Of a stretch of DNA of 64,000 nt, positions 1 through 11,807 are shown one piece after another. Below the pieces are notes generated by a model. It saw nothing but the letters and a program-made list of their open reading frames with translations, did no database searches and was not told the origin of the DNA. The position numbers and the translations under genes are program-made. Each line of letters starts with the position of its first letter. Position 1 is the stretch's first letter. The DNA lies in assembly GCA_949775045.1 (NCBI GenBank), contig OX459096.1:28905475-28969474 (forward strand). The letters are read 5' to 3'. Source of the stretch: Metridium senile (lineage: Eukaryota > Cnidaria > Anthozoa > Actiniaria > Metridiidae).

Positions 1-60
1 TTCGAGTCCTGCCAAGGGCATGTGATATTTTTCTCTAATTTATTATTTCCGTACATTATT
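1..60 (+). repeat. 3' part of a tRNA-like SINE
   Basis: The window opens with a B-box-like TTCGAGTCC followed by GCCAAGGGCATGTGATATTT and a T/C-rich stretch. The same block occurs in reverse orientation near 11.1 kb, where more of a tRNA-like head is visible. Two copies sharing a tRNA-type T-arm and the same tail suggest a tRNA-derived SINE cut off by the window edge. The 3' limit is approximate. Confidence 0.4.
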
Positions 61-128
61 AATTTATTAATGAGTTTGGTAGTTACAATCAATCAATCGT
101 GAACATCTGTATAATACTTAATTTGCAG

Positions 129-317
129 TATTGATGCTACTTTCTCAAGTGGATTAGGAAGGCTAGTAAATGACAAACCATCTGCCAAAGCCAACTGTAC
201 TATGAAAAAGGTGAACCAAGACCAAAAATTCTCCTCTTTGCTAATCGAGATATTGCAGTTGGAGAGGAATTGCGATATGATTATGGTGTGCCTAACCTTC
301 CATGGCGCAAAAAAAAG
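129..317 (+). pseudogene. SET-domain exon fragment with a frameshift
   Basis: An AG acceptor (127-128) and a GT donor (318-319) bound a stretch that translates in two frames. The first half reads IDATFSSGLGRLVND, the second reads ANRDIAVGEELRYDYG and then VPNLPWRKKK. Together these are the C-terminal half of a SET lysine methyltransferase domain. GEEL-YDYG is the conserved end motif and the closest family I can name is the KMT5A (SET8) type. The frame changes inside the A-run at about 215-225, so no continuous domain is made as written. It may be a decayed copy, or a live exon with a sequencing indel in the homopolymer. A possible later exon remnant lies at about 1309-1392. No complete gene can be built inside the window. 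Confidence 0.55.
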
Positions 318-847
318 GTACTTATAATTATTTACATACTTTTATATTTTATATATTTTTACCCTTAAACATGTATTTCAGTTTTTTTAAATAGAGTCTC
401 AGTATATTGTAAGTCTTACATGTTACCCTCTTTATGGGGACGAGAGTGGAAGCTCCATAAAAAGAAATATAGCTACAATCATGTTCAAAATACCTTGGGA
501 CATTATCTGGTTTTAACATGAAAAATATTTCAACATCATTTTTCCGTTTCCCCCTCTCCCCCGTTTCAATGTTGAATTGTGGGAATGTGAAACAGTTGTC
601 ATTTGAAAGACCAATCAATATTGCTTAGGGGGGAAGGGGTTTTGCAAATCAAATTGATAGATTTTGTATATTTTTTTAAACGAAATCGAAAACGCTCATA
701 AAAAAGTGAAAAATGTCCCAACAATTTTGCACATGATTGTAGACTGAGTGTTCTGGCTATAGATCATTGCATGTCACCCACCACTCTGTGGACCAAAGTA
801 TCTGGCTACGTTGTCATTTTTTTTAATTTATTACTTCACTTAATTAA

Positions 848-978
848 TCACTACATGTCATGTAAAACACTCATAATGTTTTAAAAATTGCCTTTTTTCA
901 CTACTCACTGTAGTTGTCCTTTACAAAGCCAATGATGCCAGACAGGAGAAGACAGATTCCATTGTTTCTGGAAGTTTT
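848..978 (+). repeat. Direct repeat, copy 1
   Basis: About 130 bp beginning ATCACTACATGTCATG and ending ATTGTTTCTGGAAGTTTT. It recurs in the same orientation 700 bp downstream with about ten differences. No coding sense is evident. The rest of 318-1700 shows AT-rich non-coding sequence only. Confidence 0.7.
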
Positions 979-1549
979 GGTAGGTGTGATACAAGTTGAT
1001 GAAAGCTGCACTAAATGTTAGATTTCTGACACTTCTTAAGTGATGGTACAAAGACTGTCATGAGTAAGTCATGAATACTGAAGACCAAAGCACAAAAATG
1101 ATACAAAAAAAGTCATACGGTTTTAGATACAATATTTTACAATGTACGATACCTGGTTACAGTCACCCTTGTTAGGGTACTTCATGTAAATCAGTGCTAT
1201 TTAAAATGACAGATTCAAGTAAACATTGCTAGTATGTAATATAGAATTGATTTCTAAAACACAACATGTACAGAAGACTGAAATAACATAATGACTTGAT
1301 GATTTAGGTGAAAGTGAAGAAAGAGGCATTCTTACTAGTCAAACAGAAGAGAAAGCTGCTGAGAAATTTAATAGACGAAATTAGGTATTTGGTAGTAAAT
1401 TAGCTGCATCAAAGGGAAACTGCAGGAAAGATAAAAGAGGTGAGCTTAGTTATTATTAGTAAATTTTGCAGAAAGCATATATGGCTATCTTCTCATTAAT
1501 AATGCTTTTTTATTCATAAATTATATACTAGACTGCATACACTTATACA

Positions 1550-1679
1550 ATCACTACATATCATGTAAAACACTCATAATGTTTTAAAAATTGCCTTTTT
1601 TCACTACTCACTCTAGTTGACCTTGACAAAGGCAATGGTGCCAGACAGGAAAGACAGATTCCATTGTTTCTGGAAGTTT
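1550..1679 (+). repeat. Direct repeat, copy 2
   Basis: Second copy of the 848-978 block, ending just before the A/T-rich tail of the minus-strand LINE. The pair could be a segmental duplication or the ends of an unrecognised element of about 830 bp. No target-site duplication was found. Confidence 0.7.
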
Positions 1680-1696
1680 TTCACATTTACAATGTG

Positions 1697-4600
1697 AATT
1701 CAATAATGATAATAAATAAATAATAAATAAATAATAAATCTGGATATACTTCCCATTATTTAGGAACAAAGTAAATAAATGCGTTTTGAGCTTACTTTTA
1801 AAGGAAGGAACAGTGGGACAAGAGCGAATCTGTAAAGGGAGCCTATTCCATAATCTGGGAGCAACAAAGGAAAAAGATCTGAAACCATACGTCTTAAGCC
1901 TAGCCTTAGGTTCAACCAGAAGTTAGAAACAGAACGGAGAGAGATATGTTGGAGCAAGGCCGTGCAAGGCCTTGTAGGTCAGCAACAGCATATAAACTGC
2001 ATGCAACCAGTGCAAGTCAACCAACACAGGAGTGATATGGTCAAATTTCCAGGAAAAAGTGACAACACGGGCAGCAGTGTTCTGAATGCGTTAAAGCCTC
2101 TCAACACGTTATTTAGGAAGTCCATAAAGTAGAGCATTAAGCAGTAGACAAGTTTAGAAGAGATAAAGGCATGATTAACAGTTTGAGCAGCATTGCACCT
2201 TAAGTATTTACTGATAGTTGACAGATTTCTCAAGTGAAGGTAAGACGATTTACAGATATTGTTAACTTGGAGTACCCCAGTCATACATTGATCAAAAACA
2301 ACTCAGGGACAATGGTATCGCCACACACAATAATCTCATTCAAGGGAGGACGATTTTGAAATCTAGAGTGGATGCACATCAGTTCAGTCTTATTGTGGTT
2401 AAACTTTAAACCATTGGAAAGCATCCATCTGGAAATGTCAGTTAGGTATTCCTCTAACGACTGTGCAAGTTTGTCATCACCCTTGAAAGATATAAAAAGG
2501 TGAGAATCATCAGCGTAGAAATAATAGTTGAGATTATGTCGCTTAACAATGTCAGCCAGTGGAGAGGTGGAGAGCAAGTAAAGTATAGGGCTCAATACAG
2601 AGCCTTGCGAAACTCCAACATCAAGATTAACGAGGCAGGATGCACTGTCATTGATTCCGACAAATTGTTTCCTGTTAGAAAGGTAGAATCTAAACCAGCT
2701 TAACACAACTTCACCAATTCCAAACCGATGAGCAAGTCTATCATATAAAGTATCATGAACAACTATCAAAGGCTGCTGGTATCAACTGATTGAAGCATGT
2801 CATTATAGACACGCACCAACGCAGTTTCAGTGCTATGCGCATGGCTTTGTAAGCCCACTGAAATGAATCATGAAGGTAATGGTCAGTTAGGCAATTGTTT
2901 AACTGATGTGCAACAGCCTTTTCAATTAGTTTAGAGATAAACGGTAGGTTAAAAACAGGACGGAAATTAGAAAAATGAACATATTCATCTTTGGGCTTTT
3001 TGAGAATAGGTGTTAGTTTAACAATTTTCAGACAATCAGGAAATACACCTTGAACAAGAGAGAGGTTGATAATATTTGTGAAAACTGGTATTAGAACATC
3101 AAGACACTCCATCAGGTGAGAGGCAGGGATTGGGTCAAGGCTACAAGAATTCACAGTAGACCCAACTTAACGTGACACATCATGGCTTACAGCTTCAAAA
3201 CATCGAAGGGTAGAGGAGCAAGTTACAGTGTCTGGTTGCAACTGGGCTAGCTAGACCAGAGAGGGTTTTAGAGATATGCGCTCTATCTTATCAGTAAAGA
3301 ACTGAATGAAAGAATTAGCCAGACATGTGTCATTAGTATAGAACAAGTACTGCCTCGGCTGAAGTAGATCACAAACAATCCTCAAGAGAGAGCGCTGGTC
3401 ATTTTCGTTATCAGAGATCACACTACTGAAATACTGTTGCTTAGATGAAAACAGCATCCTATTGACCACCGGGCATTGCCTAGAAAAAAGCTCCTTGTCA
3501 GACGTAAGTCGAGTTGACCTCCAACGGCGTTCATACCTTCGCCTCAATTTCTTCTGAGAGTCAATGTTAGGTGTATACCAACTTTGACAGATCTGAATTG
3601 TCCTCAAGAACAAAGGACTCACTGATATCACATTTAAATGATTCAAGACAGACAGACTTTAAGTTTCTAAGACAGATAGTTTTATTTTTGCTTAGAGCTT
3701 TTACAATATTTAGGTGACAAAGAACAGGAAAGTGATCAGAGATAATCAAATCTGACACGTGGATGTCAGATACCAGTACATATCAGCACGAGTAACCATA
3801 AGGTCAAGAGTGATGACCACCATGCATTGGACGTAGGTCAAAGGACATGCTGCTTGAGGTTGCATTGAAAGACTCAAGGAGGTCGAGAAACCTTTTCCCA
3901 GTGGAATCATTGGCATTGTTAACGTGGAAGTTAAAGTCTCCGACAAGAAGGACAGTTTCAGGTAAAATAGCAACTTTCTCCAGGAAATCTGAAAATTCAG
4001 TAAAAAATGATGAAACTGTCAAACCATTAGCTTGAGAAGGAGGAGGGCGATAGATAACAAAAATCCTTACATTAGTCAAATTAAGCAATAAAATGTCCAA
4101 ATATTCAAAAAAAAAATAAGGCTCACAGTGTTGTTTTTTAATTTTGAGATTGTTCTTATAAAGCATACCAACACCTCCACCGCGCTTTTCATTGTCCCTT
4201 GGAGATCTAGAGTGAATAAACTGAAATCCTTCAGGACAGAGTTCAGCAATGCAAGCTTCATCTCCAGTGGGGTTGAGCCACGTCTCTGTTATAGCCAAGA
4301 TATCAATGTTATGATCGGTGGTAAAATCATTTATACACAAAGCTTTGTTTCTGATAGATCTTGAATTCAGTGAAAAAATTTCAAGAGAGTTACGCTTGTG
4401 ATCCAGAGCAGAGGTGGAACGGTAAGGCATCATGAGGTTATTAGCATGAACAAAAGGAGAAGTCCTCCGAGAGTTGACGCGATGATTAGTAATCCTCACT
4501 GGAATCTTGCAATTGTTATTAGTGTTTTGAGGACTGTTTATTTTATCCTCGCAAAAGGTGCGATTTGGAATATTTAATAAGTTGCGGGGTGAATTATACC

Positions 4601-5097
4601 CGGGGGGTACTCCCTTTGTCCAAGTGGTAGGGGTGATCGGCGGAGATTTTGAAAATGACCCCTAAAAGGTACGCACAGATACAAATAAAGCAGAGTAAAA
4701 ACGACACTTACAACTGATTTTTGAGCCAAAACTCTAAATGGACCCTAAAAGGTACGCACTGGAAATATTTTAACCCTAAAAGGTACGCCGATCACCCTAC
4801 CACTTGGATAAAGGGAGAACCCCCCCCCCCCCCCCCCGGGGAATTATGTAAATGATTCGTTTCTTCTTCAACTTTAACAGCAAAACTATCCATCGTTGCA
4901 GATGATAATATAAAATCAACCTTGTTATTGTGTTTCCTAATGTTAATATACTTTCCAGAACGGCAACCACGTCGAGTTGGTCTTGTTTTGGCTATTCCCA
5001 TTTGGGTGAGGGAACGCCATAACTCAGGGTGAAGCTGAGTGTTGATTAGTGTTGTCGAACTTCCAGAAGGGAAGTTTCTTTTATAATATATTGTCAA
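1697..5097 (-). mobile_element. Degenerate CR1/L2-like non-LTR retrotransposon
   Basis: Reading the minus strand there is an N-terminal segment (5097-4841), then an endonuclease domain (4499-3804) with LNSRSIRNK, ITETWLNP, GGGVGMLY and GDFNFHV. A reverse transcriptase follows in pieces: LDPIPASHLMECL, then NFRPVFNLPFISKLIEKAV (about 3150-2850), then SQGSVLSP and the catalytic FYADD (2769-2281). A thumb/C-terminal region lies below that. The segments sit in different frames and are separated by stops, so the copy is dead. The 3' end runs into a TAATAAATAAATAA-type microsatellite (about 1703-1738), as in CR1/L2 clade elements. A MITE interrupts it at 4598-4840. Clade assignment is by motif style only. 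Confidence 0.8.
4598..4840. mobile_element. hAT-like MITE (copy 1) inside the LINE
   Basis: A 243-bp element with inverted ends, GGTACTCCCTTTGTCCAAGT on the left and its imperfect complement on the right. It is flanked by GAATTAT on both sides (4591-4597 and 4841-4847). A second copy lies at 48,538-48,839 with an 8-bp duplication. Terminal G/C runs and 7-8 bp target duplications fit the hAT superfamily. The LINE frame is open immediately before and after it, so the MITE landed in an already present LINE. A run of 17 C lies near the right end. Confidence 0.75.
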
Positions 5098-6600
5098 GAA
5101 AACAAAATCAAAATAAAGGGAAAAAAACTAAATCAAACAGACCGACCGACAGAAAGAAAGAAATATATAAGTAAAGAAAGAAAGAAAGAGTTTTATTACA
5201 TCTATTTAGCGTAATTTATGATAAATGTTATGGTGTCCAAACAATATAATGACGTTTTTTACATATTTCATAGCGTAATGGTTATGAACTATACCCTTTT
5301 GATGTTCTATACCATCTATCAAATGATATATATCCAGGTGCGATCGAGAATTAAAAAAAAAATCGGGAGGTAACGGAAAAAAATTCAAATAAATTCAAAG
5401 CAAACAAAGCAAGTAAGGTGTGACTAAAAATAGCGCCTCCATCTGGTTGCTCCCATGGTATGATTTATACAGGGCTCCCAAAGTGCAGCTCTGACAGGAC
5501 GGCTCTCATTGCCTGGCTCCTGCAACGCATAGGCAGGTGGTTTTCAACTCCTGTTTTTACCTACTATAGTATAATTGCTTTAGGCGAATAGAAGAGGTTG
5601 GGCAAAATATCGCGATTAGTAGTGGAAAGCAAGCAATTATTTGCCGATGCCGAACCAATAAATGTTTTATCTTTTTTTTATTTTGTTATACATTCTTCGA
5701 TGGGAAGGACGAACGATCCAAACAATAACAGTTTGCATGTTAGTTTTGGCAGCTTTTCTGTATTTTTTAATTTCGAAATATATATTTATACATGGCTTTA
5801 AATCAATAAATTTTGAAATACAAAGCCAAAGAAATGTTTTTTAAACTTTAAAGAAGTTTTTACTAGATTCAGTTTTGATAAACTTTGATGCCAATACCAA
5901 TTTTTCATTCTTGTCTCTGCATAAAATTTCCTCTAAACCACTGGAATAAGCTTTATGGAACTCACTAGCTCATCTTCTAAAACATTTTTTTTTCAGGCAT
6001 TGCCAGAAAGCATGAACATCCACTTGCTTTATTTGAGTTTCCACAGGCTTTACCTGTGCATATTTGAAACACATTTAAAACAGGACTTGTATTTGCAATA
6101 GGAAGAGGCTATAGTGGACCAATTACTTTGTTCCATACTTATCCAATTACATGGACCAGTGAAGATCACATGATTGACTAGAGTCTTTATACCTCATAAA
6201 GCCCATTTTTCATTAAACGTGTATTAGAGTACTAATGAGAGCTTTATTAGGTCTAAAACATCATCCATTTATTATAATAAGAGATGAACAATCCATTATC
6301 ACATTCAAACGCAATTTGAAAATATAGTTATTTCAGTTAGATCTAGAGTGGCGGTTTTTACATTTATATATATAACTTTATATGATTATATGACTTTATC
6401 TTTTATTTATTTATTTAATTTATTTATTTAATGATATTTTAACAGGATGCTCCTTCACATTAGTGATTTTCAAGAAGGTCCTGTAAACTAATTATATATA
6501 CCATATGACGTAGTTAAAATGAAGAAGGAAATTATCAATACAAAGTGAGAAAAAATACAATAATGCAAAAATGTAAATATTAAATAAACAGTTAAATAGT
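5098..6600. other. Non-coding AT-rich stretch
   Basis: No gene, RNA or clear repeat family is recognised. A T-rich acceptor-like site near 5997 precedes a short open stretch (about 5999-6069, IARKHEHPLALFEFPQALP then a stop). This could be an exon remnant, but nothing else supports it. Confidence 0.4.
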
Positions 6601-6920
6601 TGGTTTAGAAAAAAGACTTAAGTTGGTTAATTTTTGAGGATTGTTTAACAGCCTCACTTAGAGTGTTCCATTCCTTAATGGCATGAAATGACAGCCTTTG
6701 TTTCCCCCAATTTGTTTTTACTGTTGGTAAACGATACTCGTTTCCATGCCTTGTGTTATGTCCATGCTTATTTAATTTGGTGAACATCAGATTTGAGGAT
6801 TGCAAATTGTTCTTGCATTTGAAAACATACAAACATCGATGATAGTGTCTACGATGATTTAACTCTTTCCAGTTAAGTTCCCTTCGTGCTTCAGAAGCCG
6901 ATGACTGGAGAGGGCGATCC
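6601..6920 (-). mobile_element. LINE C-terminal fragment
   Basis: The minus strand encodes a piece reading RPLQSSASEARRELNWKEL, then HNTRHGNEYRLP, then KQRLSFHAIKEWNTLSEAV and KSFF. This is the usual tail of CR1/L2/jockey-type reverse transcriptases (HNTRH ... LP ... G...FW..LP). It is a 5'-truncated, isolated copy, separate from the larger LINE. An ATCTTGATCTTG microsatellite lies just beyond its 5' edge (about 6930-6964). Confidence 0.7.
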
Positions 6921-7076
6921 AGTATGATCTTGATCCAGTATGATCTTGATCTTGATCTTGATCTTATTTTCTGCTATTTTGAATTGCATTATTATTATTA
7001 TCCATGTGAGTTGGTCCGGCTGACATTGGTTCGACCCCATGTATTGTAAACCAGTTTATTAATTTTCTATTTTTCG

Positions 7077-7211
7077 TATACGCCTATTTCAAAAACGTTG
7101 TCCATCTGGAATGGTTGATCTGAGACCGATAGGAATTGTGGGAGCTTGTTAAACTGCAAATGCACTATTATAATGTATTCCAGATGGACAACGTTAATTG
7201 AAATTGATGTA
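7077..7211. mobile_element. MITE, family 'GTTGTCCATCTGGAATGGTT', short copy
   Basis: Inverted ends: AACGTTGTCCATCTGGAATG on the left and CATTCCAGATGGACAACGTT-like sequence on the right. A longer copy of the same family lies at 30,390-30,641. The internal part GAGACCGATAGGAATTG is shared. Confidence 0.7.
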
Positions 7212-7809
7212 TACTCAGGCCTCAGAAGTTTAATAATGATTTTAAATATAAATTCTATCGGCGATTTTGACATTTATTGTTTTATGACTCTAGGCAAAAC
7301 AAAACAGGATATGAAAGAACAACAATCTAAAAAAAAAAACCCTAATGGCTCAGTTATAGCCATACGAATGTTCTTAGGTAGTGGCTTTTCTTTCTCGAGT
7401 GATTTACCGCCAAATGGGCTTAGTAGTGACAAATGGACTTAGACAATAAAATAAAATAGAATCTGCGTGAGGTCATTTATAATTAAAACACATTTATCAT
7501 GTGCTGCTTGTCATCTGCATGCCACAATTTTACTCTTTTGTAGGGCTTAATGTCCATTACTGAAGTGTGAATCTTTGGGTTTTTATTTAGTTCAGCCGGT
7601 GTTGTTTATAATGCATGTAATTAGGTGATGTGTTGTGAACTTCACGTAAGAGCCCCGACGAGTAGTGATGGTTGTAAAATATTATTTTATTATTTCTTGA
7701 GTGAATCGCCCTTGTTTTTTCTGATAGTACAATGTACCTGAATGTTCTCCTATACGGTAGGTTAACATTGATGATATATAGGAAGATGTCTTTGTTGCGA
7801 ATGGGTTCA

Positions 7810-9300
7810 TTATGCAAGATTGTCAGGTTTTGCTGGACTAGGTGAATCGACATCTTCCACACCAATTGCATTTCTGCCCAGCTGTTGTTTTTTTCTCTTC
7901 CAAAAAGCCAATTTCCTGGAGACATTCACACTTTGACTAGTTAACAATTTCTTTATATCAGAACGTATTTCCTTATTTAACAAGCCATACAAAAATGGAT
8001 TTATTAAAGAGTTAAGAAGACTTAGAATAGTCGAAATGTTAAAAGCCTCTTCCTGGACTGAGTCTGGATCCATGGCATACCAACTTTTGACAATGAAAGT
8101 AGGACCACATAACAGAACAAAACATGCGCAAAATATAGCTATAATAAGAACTTTGTCCATAGACCTTTTGATTCCTAATTTTTCTTTACGTAATTTCTTC
8201 TTGTTTGAGTCCATGTTGGATTTGTCAGTTTGGACTAGCTTGGCGCGAGGTTCTCTTTTCTCGTTTTCTCTTTTCTCCTCTATTTTCCTTTCCCTGTTGT
8301 TTTGAAAATCAATTTCTATTCTATTGCCTTGTCTGTTGTACCGGATTTGACATGGATTTAGATGAACGTTTGTAATTGAGTGACGGGTTTGGCTGTTTAT
8401 TCCCGTTGTTGAGCACTCCTGAAGTTCTATATTCACTCTAACAGAAGTTATATTGCCAGCATCGCTTTCGTGTCTTCTTTCAACCTTGTTTGTGTTAAAC
8501 GTTGTCTGCAAAATGGTTTCGTTTGTTACCCTCGTTGATACTGAAGCAGTGCAACCACTGTCATCTGGGGCGGTAACTTTTTCTTTCGCTCTTTCAAGAC
8601 TTTCTTCAGAATTATCAGACGTATTCGCACGGTTGGCTTCTCTTTCAGCTGCTATATTAATATTCCTTCGAGTGATGAGAACTTTTGCTGTCCACACAAA
8701 CGCAACAGTATTTAGTATCATCGGAAAGACGTAGAATACGACAAGAAACGCAAACCAGTTGTACGGATGTTTATGAGGGTTGAAAGAACAGATACACTGT
8801 GAAAAATCACCAGTCTCATACTTTCCCCACCCAAAGACAGGCGTTAAAGAATAAGCCGTGGATAAGCCCCAAGCACCAAAGCATATCCTGTTCACTTTGG
8901 AACGGTAGACTTTGCTACGATATTCAAAGGGCCTTGTCACGCTGTAGCAACGCAAAATTGCCAGTATCGTTATCAAATACGTCGAAGAGCAGTATGTACA
9001 ATGAGCAAAGAAGCCGGCTGATTGACAGAAGAACTTTATGCCAATTGGATTACCAAGAAAGGCAAATATCGCTTGAGGAATGGTTGTTAAAGATAACAAG
9101 AAGTCTGCAGTGGCCAAGTGAAGAATGACCGTGTTTACTATCGAGAGACGGCGTAGTTTACGAACCAATGCAAGCATGATGGCCCCGTTTAGAAATAAGA
9201 TCACAAATAGCAACAACAACGCAAATATCAACCGTTTGGAATTGAATTTAGGACAGTGAATATGGAAAATCCACTGGAAATTCGTCGAGTTTGTAGACAT
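7810..9300 (-). CDS. Class A (rhodopsin-like) G-protein-coupled receptor, orphan
   Basis: A single-exon, 496-residue seven-transmembrane receptor at the plasma membrane. The ATG is followed by a short extracellular tail with an NST glycosylation site. TM1 is at about 23-45 and TM2 at about 55-78 with the conserved D66 in LATADFLL. C92 before TM3 can pair with C169 or C171 in the second extracellular loop. TM4 is about 138-156, TM5 about 182-205, TM6 about 384-406 and TM7 about 421-440 with NPFLY at 434-438. Loop 3 is very long (about 170 residues), polar and basic. Odd points: the DRY position reads LRC (116-118), and the CWxP of TM6 reads LCGP. TM7 has no opsin-type lysine six residues before NP, so it is not an opsin. 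The ligand is unknown. AATAAA signals on the minus strand lie about 120 and 223 nt past the stop (about 7686-7691 and 7582-7587). Intronless receptors are common in cnidarians. Confidence 0.93.
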   Translation of the reverse strand: MSTNSTNFQWIFHIHCPKFNSKRLIFALLLLFVILFLNGAIMLALVRKLRRLSIVNTVILHLATADFLLSLTTIPQAIFAFLGNPIGIKFFCQSAGFFAHCTYCSSTYLITILAILRCYSVTRPFEYRSKVYRSKVNRICFGAWGLSTAYSLTPVFGWGKYETGDFSQCICSFNPHKHPYNWFAFLVVFYVFPMILNTVAFVWTAKVLITRRNINIAAEREANRANTSDNSEESLERAKEKVTAPDDSGCTASVSTRVTNETILQTTFNTNKVERRHESDAGNITSVRVNIELQECSTTGINSQTRHSITNVHLNPCQIRYNRQGNRIEIDFQNNRERKIEEKRENEKREPRAKLVQTDKSNMDSNKKKLRKEKLGIKRSMDKVLIIAIFCACFVLLCGPTFIVKSWYAMDPDSVQEEAFNISTILSLLNSLINPFLYGLLNKEIRSDIKKLLTSQSVNVSRKLAFWKRKKQQLGRNAIGVEDVDSPSPAKPDNLA

Positions 9301-9645
9301 GTTGTTCTTACTTGGTTTGCTCAGTGAAGGTCAATTGAGGAATGAAACGAAAGTCACTTCCCAAGAGAATTTGATTGTGGGATTTTAATTGATTATTGTT
9401 TTACATTGATGTGATTTCGAATCCGGAAATTTCAGTATAGCCTATTCATATACGATAGGTAATATAATGAAATTTGCCTATTTATACAGCTTAGCTTGAC
9501 ATAAGTTTTTATTTTTCTCTTTGTTAGTTATTAATAGTAAAAAAACACACAACGGAAAAAAATTAATAAAAAAAGCTTGACTTAAGGATAGGAGGACATG
9601 CAATAAGTCGTAATCAGTGGCGTTTACACAAAGTGTCTCAGGGTT

Positions 9646-9675
9646 ATATAACCACGGTTATATAACCCTCTCTAG
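9646..9675. repeat. Short perfect inverted repeat upstream of the receptor
   Basis: GGGTTATATAACC, then a short spacer, then GGTTATATAACCC, about 350 bp 5' of the receptor ATG. The palindrome includes TATATAA. It could be a cruciform or a promoter element, but nothing else marks it as one. Confidence 0.4.
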
Positions 9676-10439
9676 GGAATATAACATTATTATAAATAAG
9701 AATTCAAGAGCCTAGTAAACAGTTCAGTTACTTAGTAATATTGGTAGTACTTTACTCTACAAACACGCTTCCACGGCGCAAACGGATTTTGCGGGAAGAA
9801 GAACAAAATCATTTGATAAGGTCAATAAAAGATTAAAGTAACCGCAGTATCCACTTTTACTTTTCTACAATTATTTTGAGAAAAGATCGAAAAACCACGA
9901 TTTTAAGGTATATTTCTGCCTGTTTGCATGAGCTGGCATGGGGGCCGTGAGCATGAAATTGTAGATGACCAAATGTTAACACGTGTTTTCCGATGCTTCC
10001 TCGCACCTCAATTTGTTTATTTATTGTTTATAATATACACAAACTTGTGCACTGTTTATCGCAAACAATATTCTTGTCAATATCCTCAGTATCGATCGCT
10101 GTGGAAGTTTACAGAAGTTTATAGATCAGAAATTTTGGCAATTTTGAATATGGTTTAGTGAAATTCTTTGGATGTTAATCAACTTACGCCTTTTAGAGGA
10201 GGTTTGAAGATAATCGAAGATAAAGTTAGAATATAGTTGGCTTTATAGCAAGTAAAATTGTCTTGAGGAAACCGTTGAGCCCGTTGTGCTCAGTTTAGTC
10301 TCTGGAAAATGCGAGGAAATATTTTCATAATACATACTGTGTTAAAAAATAAAGGTGCTTTTCTTTTTAAAATTTTTTTAATGTTAAGGGGACTGTCCGT
10401 TAACGTGCATTTTCAATGTATGCTGTGACTATTCAAGTG

Positions 10440-10850
10440 GCCTTTTTCATATCGAGCAAGGGACTGGAACCAAGTTTCTCAAAATTAATTTAATTCAAAA
10501 ATAAACCCCTTCACAGTAAAGAACAAATACAAATTAGTAAGAATTGAAAGTATGAACAAGTTTGTGCAAATTGCAACGAAATTATGGTATTTTAATTTTT
10601 TTTCGAAAATACAAAGAATGTATGGTTTGGAAGGACGTTTTGGAAGGACACCATACATTTCTCTGTAATTCTGGCAGAGTTTGGATGCTCATAATTTTTT
10701 TTCTATTTAGCCAAACGTTCTGAAACTTGGTCAATAAGCTTATAATTGGTTACTCTCCCATGAGACGGGGTTATGTTTTCTGGAACCGTAATCAAATTAG
10801 TTTTTCACACTCGTACCTAGTCCCTTGCTCGATGTGGAAAGGCGAAACGA
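10440..10850. mobile_element. MITE-like element with 'TCGAGCAAGGGACT' ends
   Basis: The left end CCTTTTTCATATCGAGCAAG is matched in inverted orientation by AGTCCCTTGCTCGATGTGG about 370 bp downstream. No coding capacity. Flanking duplications were not resolved. Confidence 0.55.
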
Positions 10851-11084
10851 CCATCGTTTAAACTCAATTTAGCCTATTAAACTCGCGAAAATTATCCCAA
10901 AAGAGTCAAACTCAACGGCTGTCGATCTAGTAGGTAATGGTAATAAGATAATAATATTTAAAGAGTGCTTCTGTGTCTGCCTGTTTCCTTTTTTTCAAAA
11001 TTGTCATGCAAAAATCATTACAATGAAGGCATTTATACTTCGTTTTCTTAAAAAAAATATTTGTAACGAAATTTGATTATGAGT

Positions 11085-11215
11085 GGACATTCATATATAT
11101 AAATATATATAGAATACATGAGAAAAATATCATATGCCCTTGGCGGAAATTGAACCCCACGGTTTCGGCTTTTATGCCGAGGTGTTTTGTATAAGCTTTG
11201 TCTATTTTAATTGTT
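11085..11215 (-). repeat. tRNA-like SINE, reverse orientation
   Basis: On the minus strand a stem (CGGC, loop, GCCG) resembles an anticodon arm and is followed by GGGGTTCAATTTCC, a near-consensus pol III B box. GCCAAGGGCATATGATATTT follows, as at the start of the window. The A box is not convincing. The tail continues into an AT microsatellite. Confidence 0.45.
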
Positions 11216-11807
11216 TTTTTTAAAAGTGACTCGCTATTTTAACTGAAAGCACCCCGCGAACCCGGACGGTATCCTTAAGACATCATAAGTGCTTCAAAAT
11301 GAAGCTTTTTGGAGTAATTTTTGTGAAGTTATATATTTGTTAAATATCATAAACACATAGAACTAACAAATCATTTGAAGAACCCGGCTGTGAAGAGGAA
11401 ACAGAATTCTTCGGCTGCGACTATGCATATCAACATTTTGTTGCCGTTCGTTCAGCCAAAGGGTGATCAAAATAGAGCTTAATTATAAACTATTGTATTT
11501 TTAAATCAAAGAGTTGTTTGTAGCTATATAGGCTGGTTTTTGATTCATAATACCTATACGTTATATAAATTTCTATAAAATTGAAAGGTTGAAGTAGCGT
11601 ATCGTTATTATGTATTGTATTTTTTTATCGAGATATTCACATACTTTCGAATTCCTTTGTGTCAGTTTATAACAAATATGAATGATTATTGGATGAGGCT
11701 GAGTATGATATGAAAAATTATGCAAACCGGGCGAAATAGACCAATCAGGAACGGAGAAATATTTTGAATGAATAATAAAGATGATTATAATTATCCAATC
11801 AGTCATA

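Noticed and set aside
7810..9300. Opsin
   Set aside because: The retinal-binding lysine position in TM7 is not lysine and the DRY region differs.
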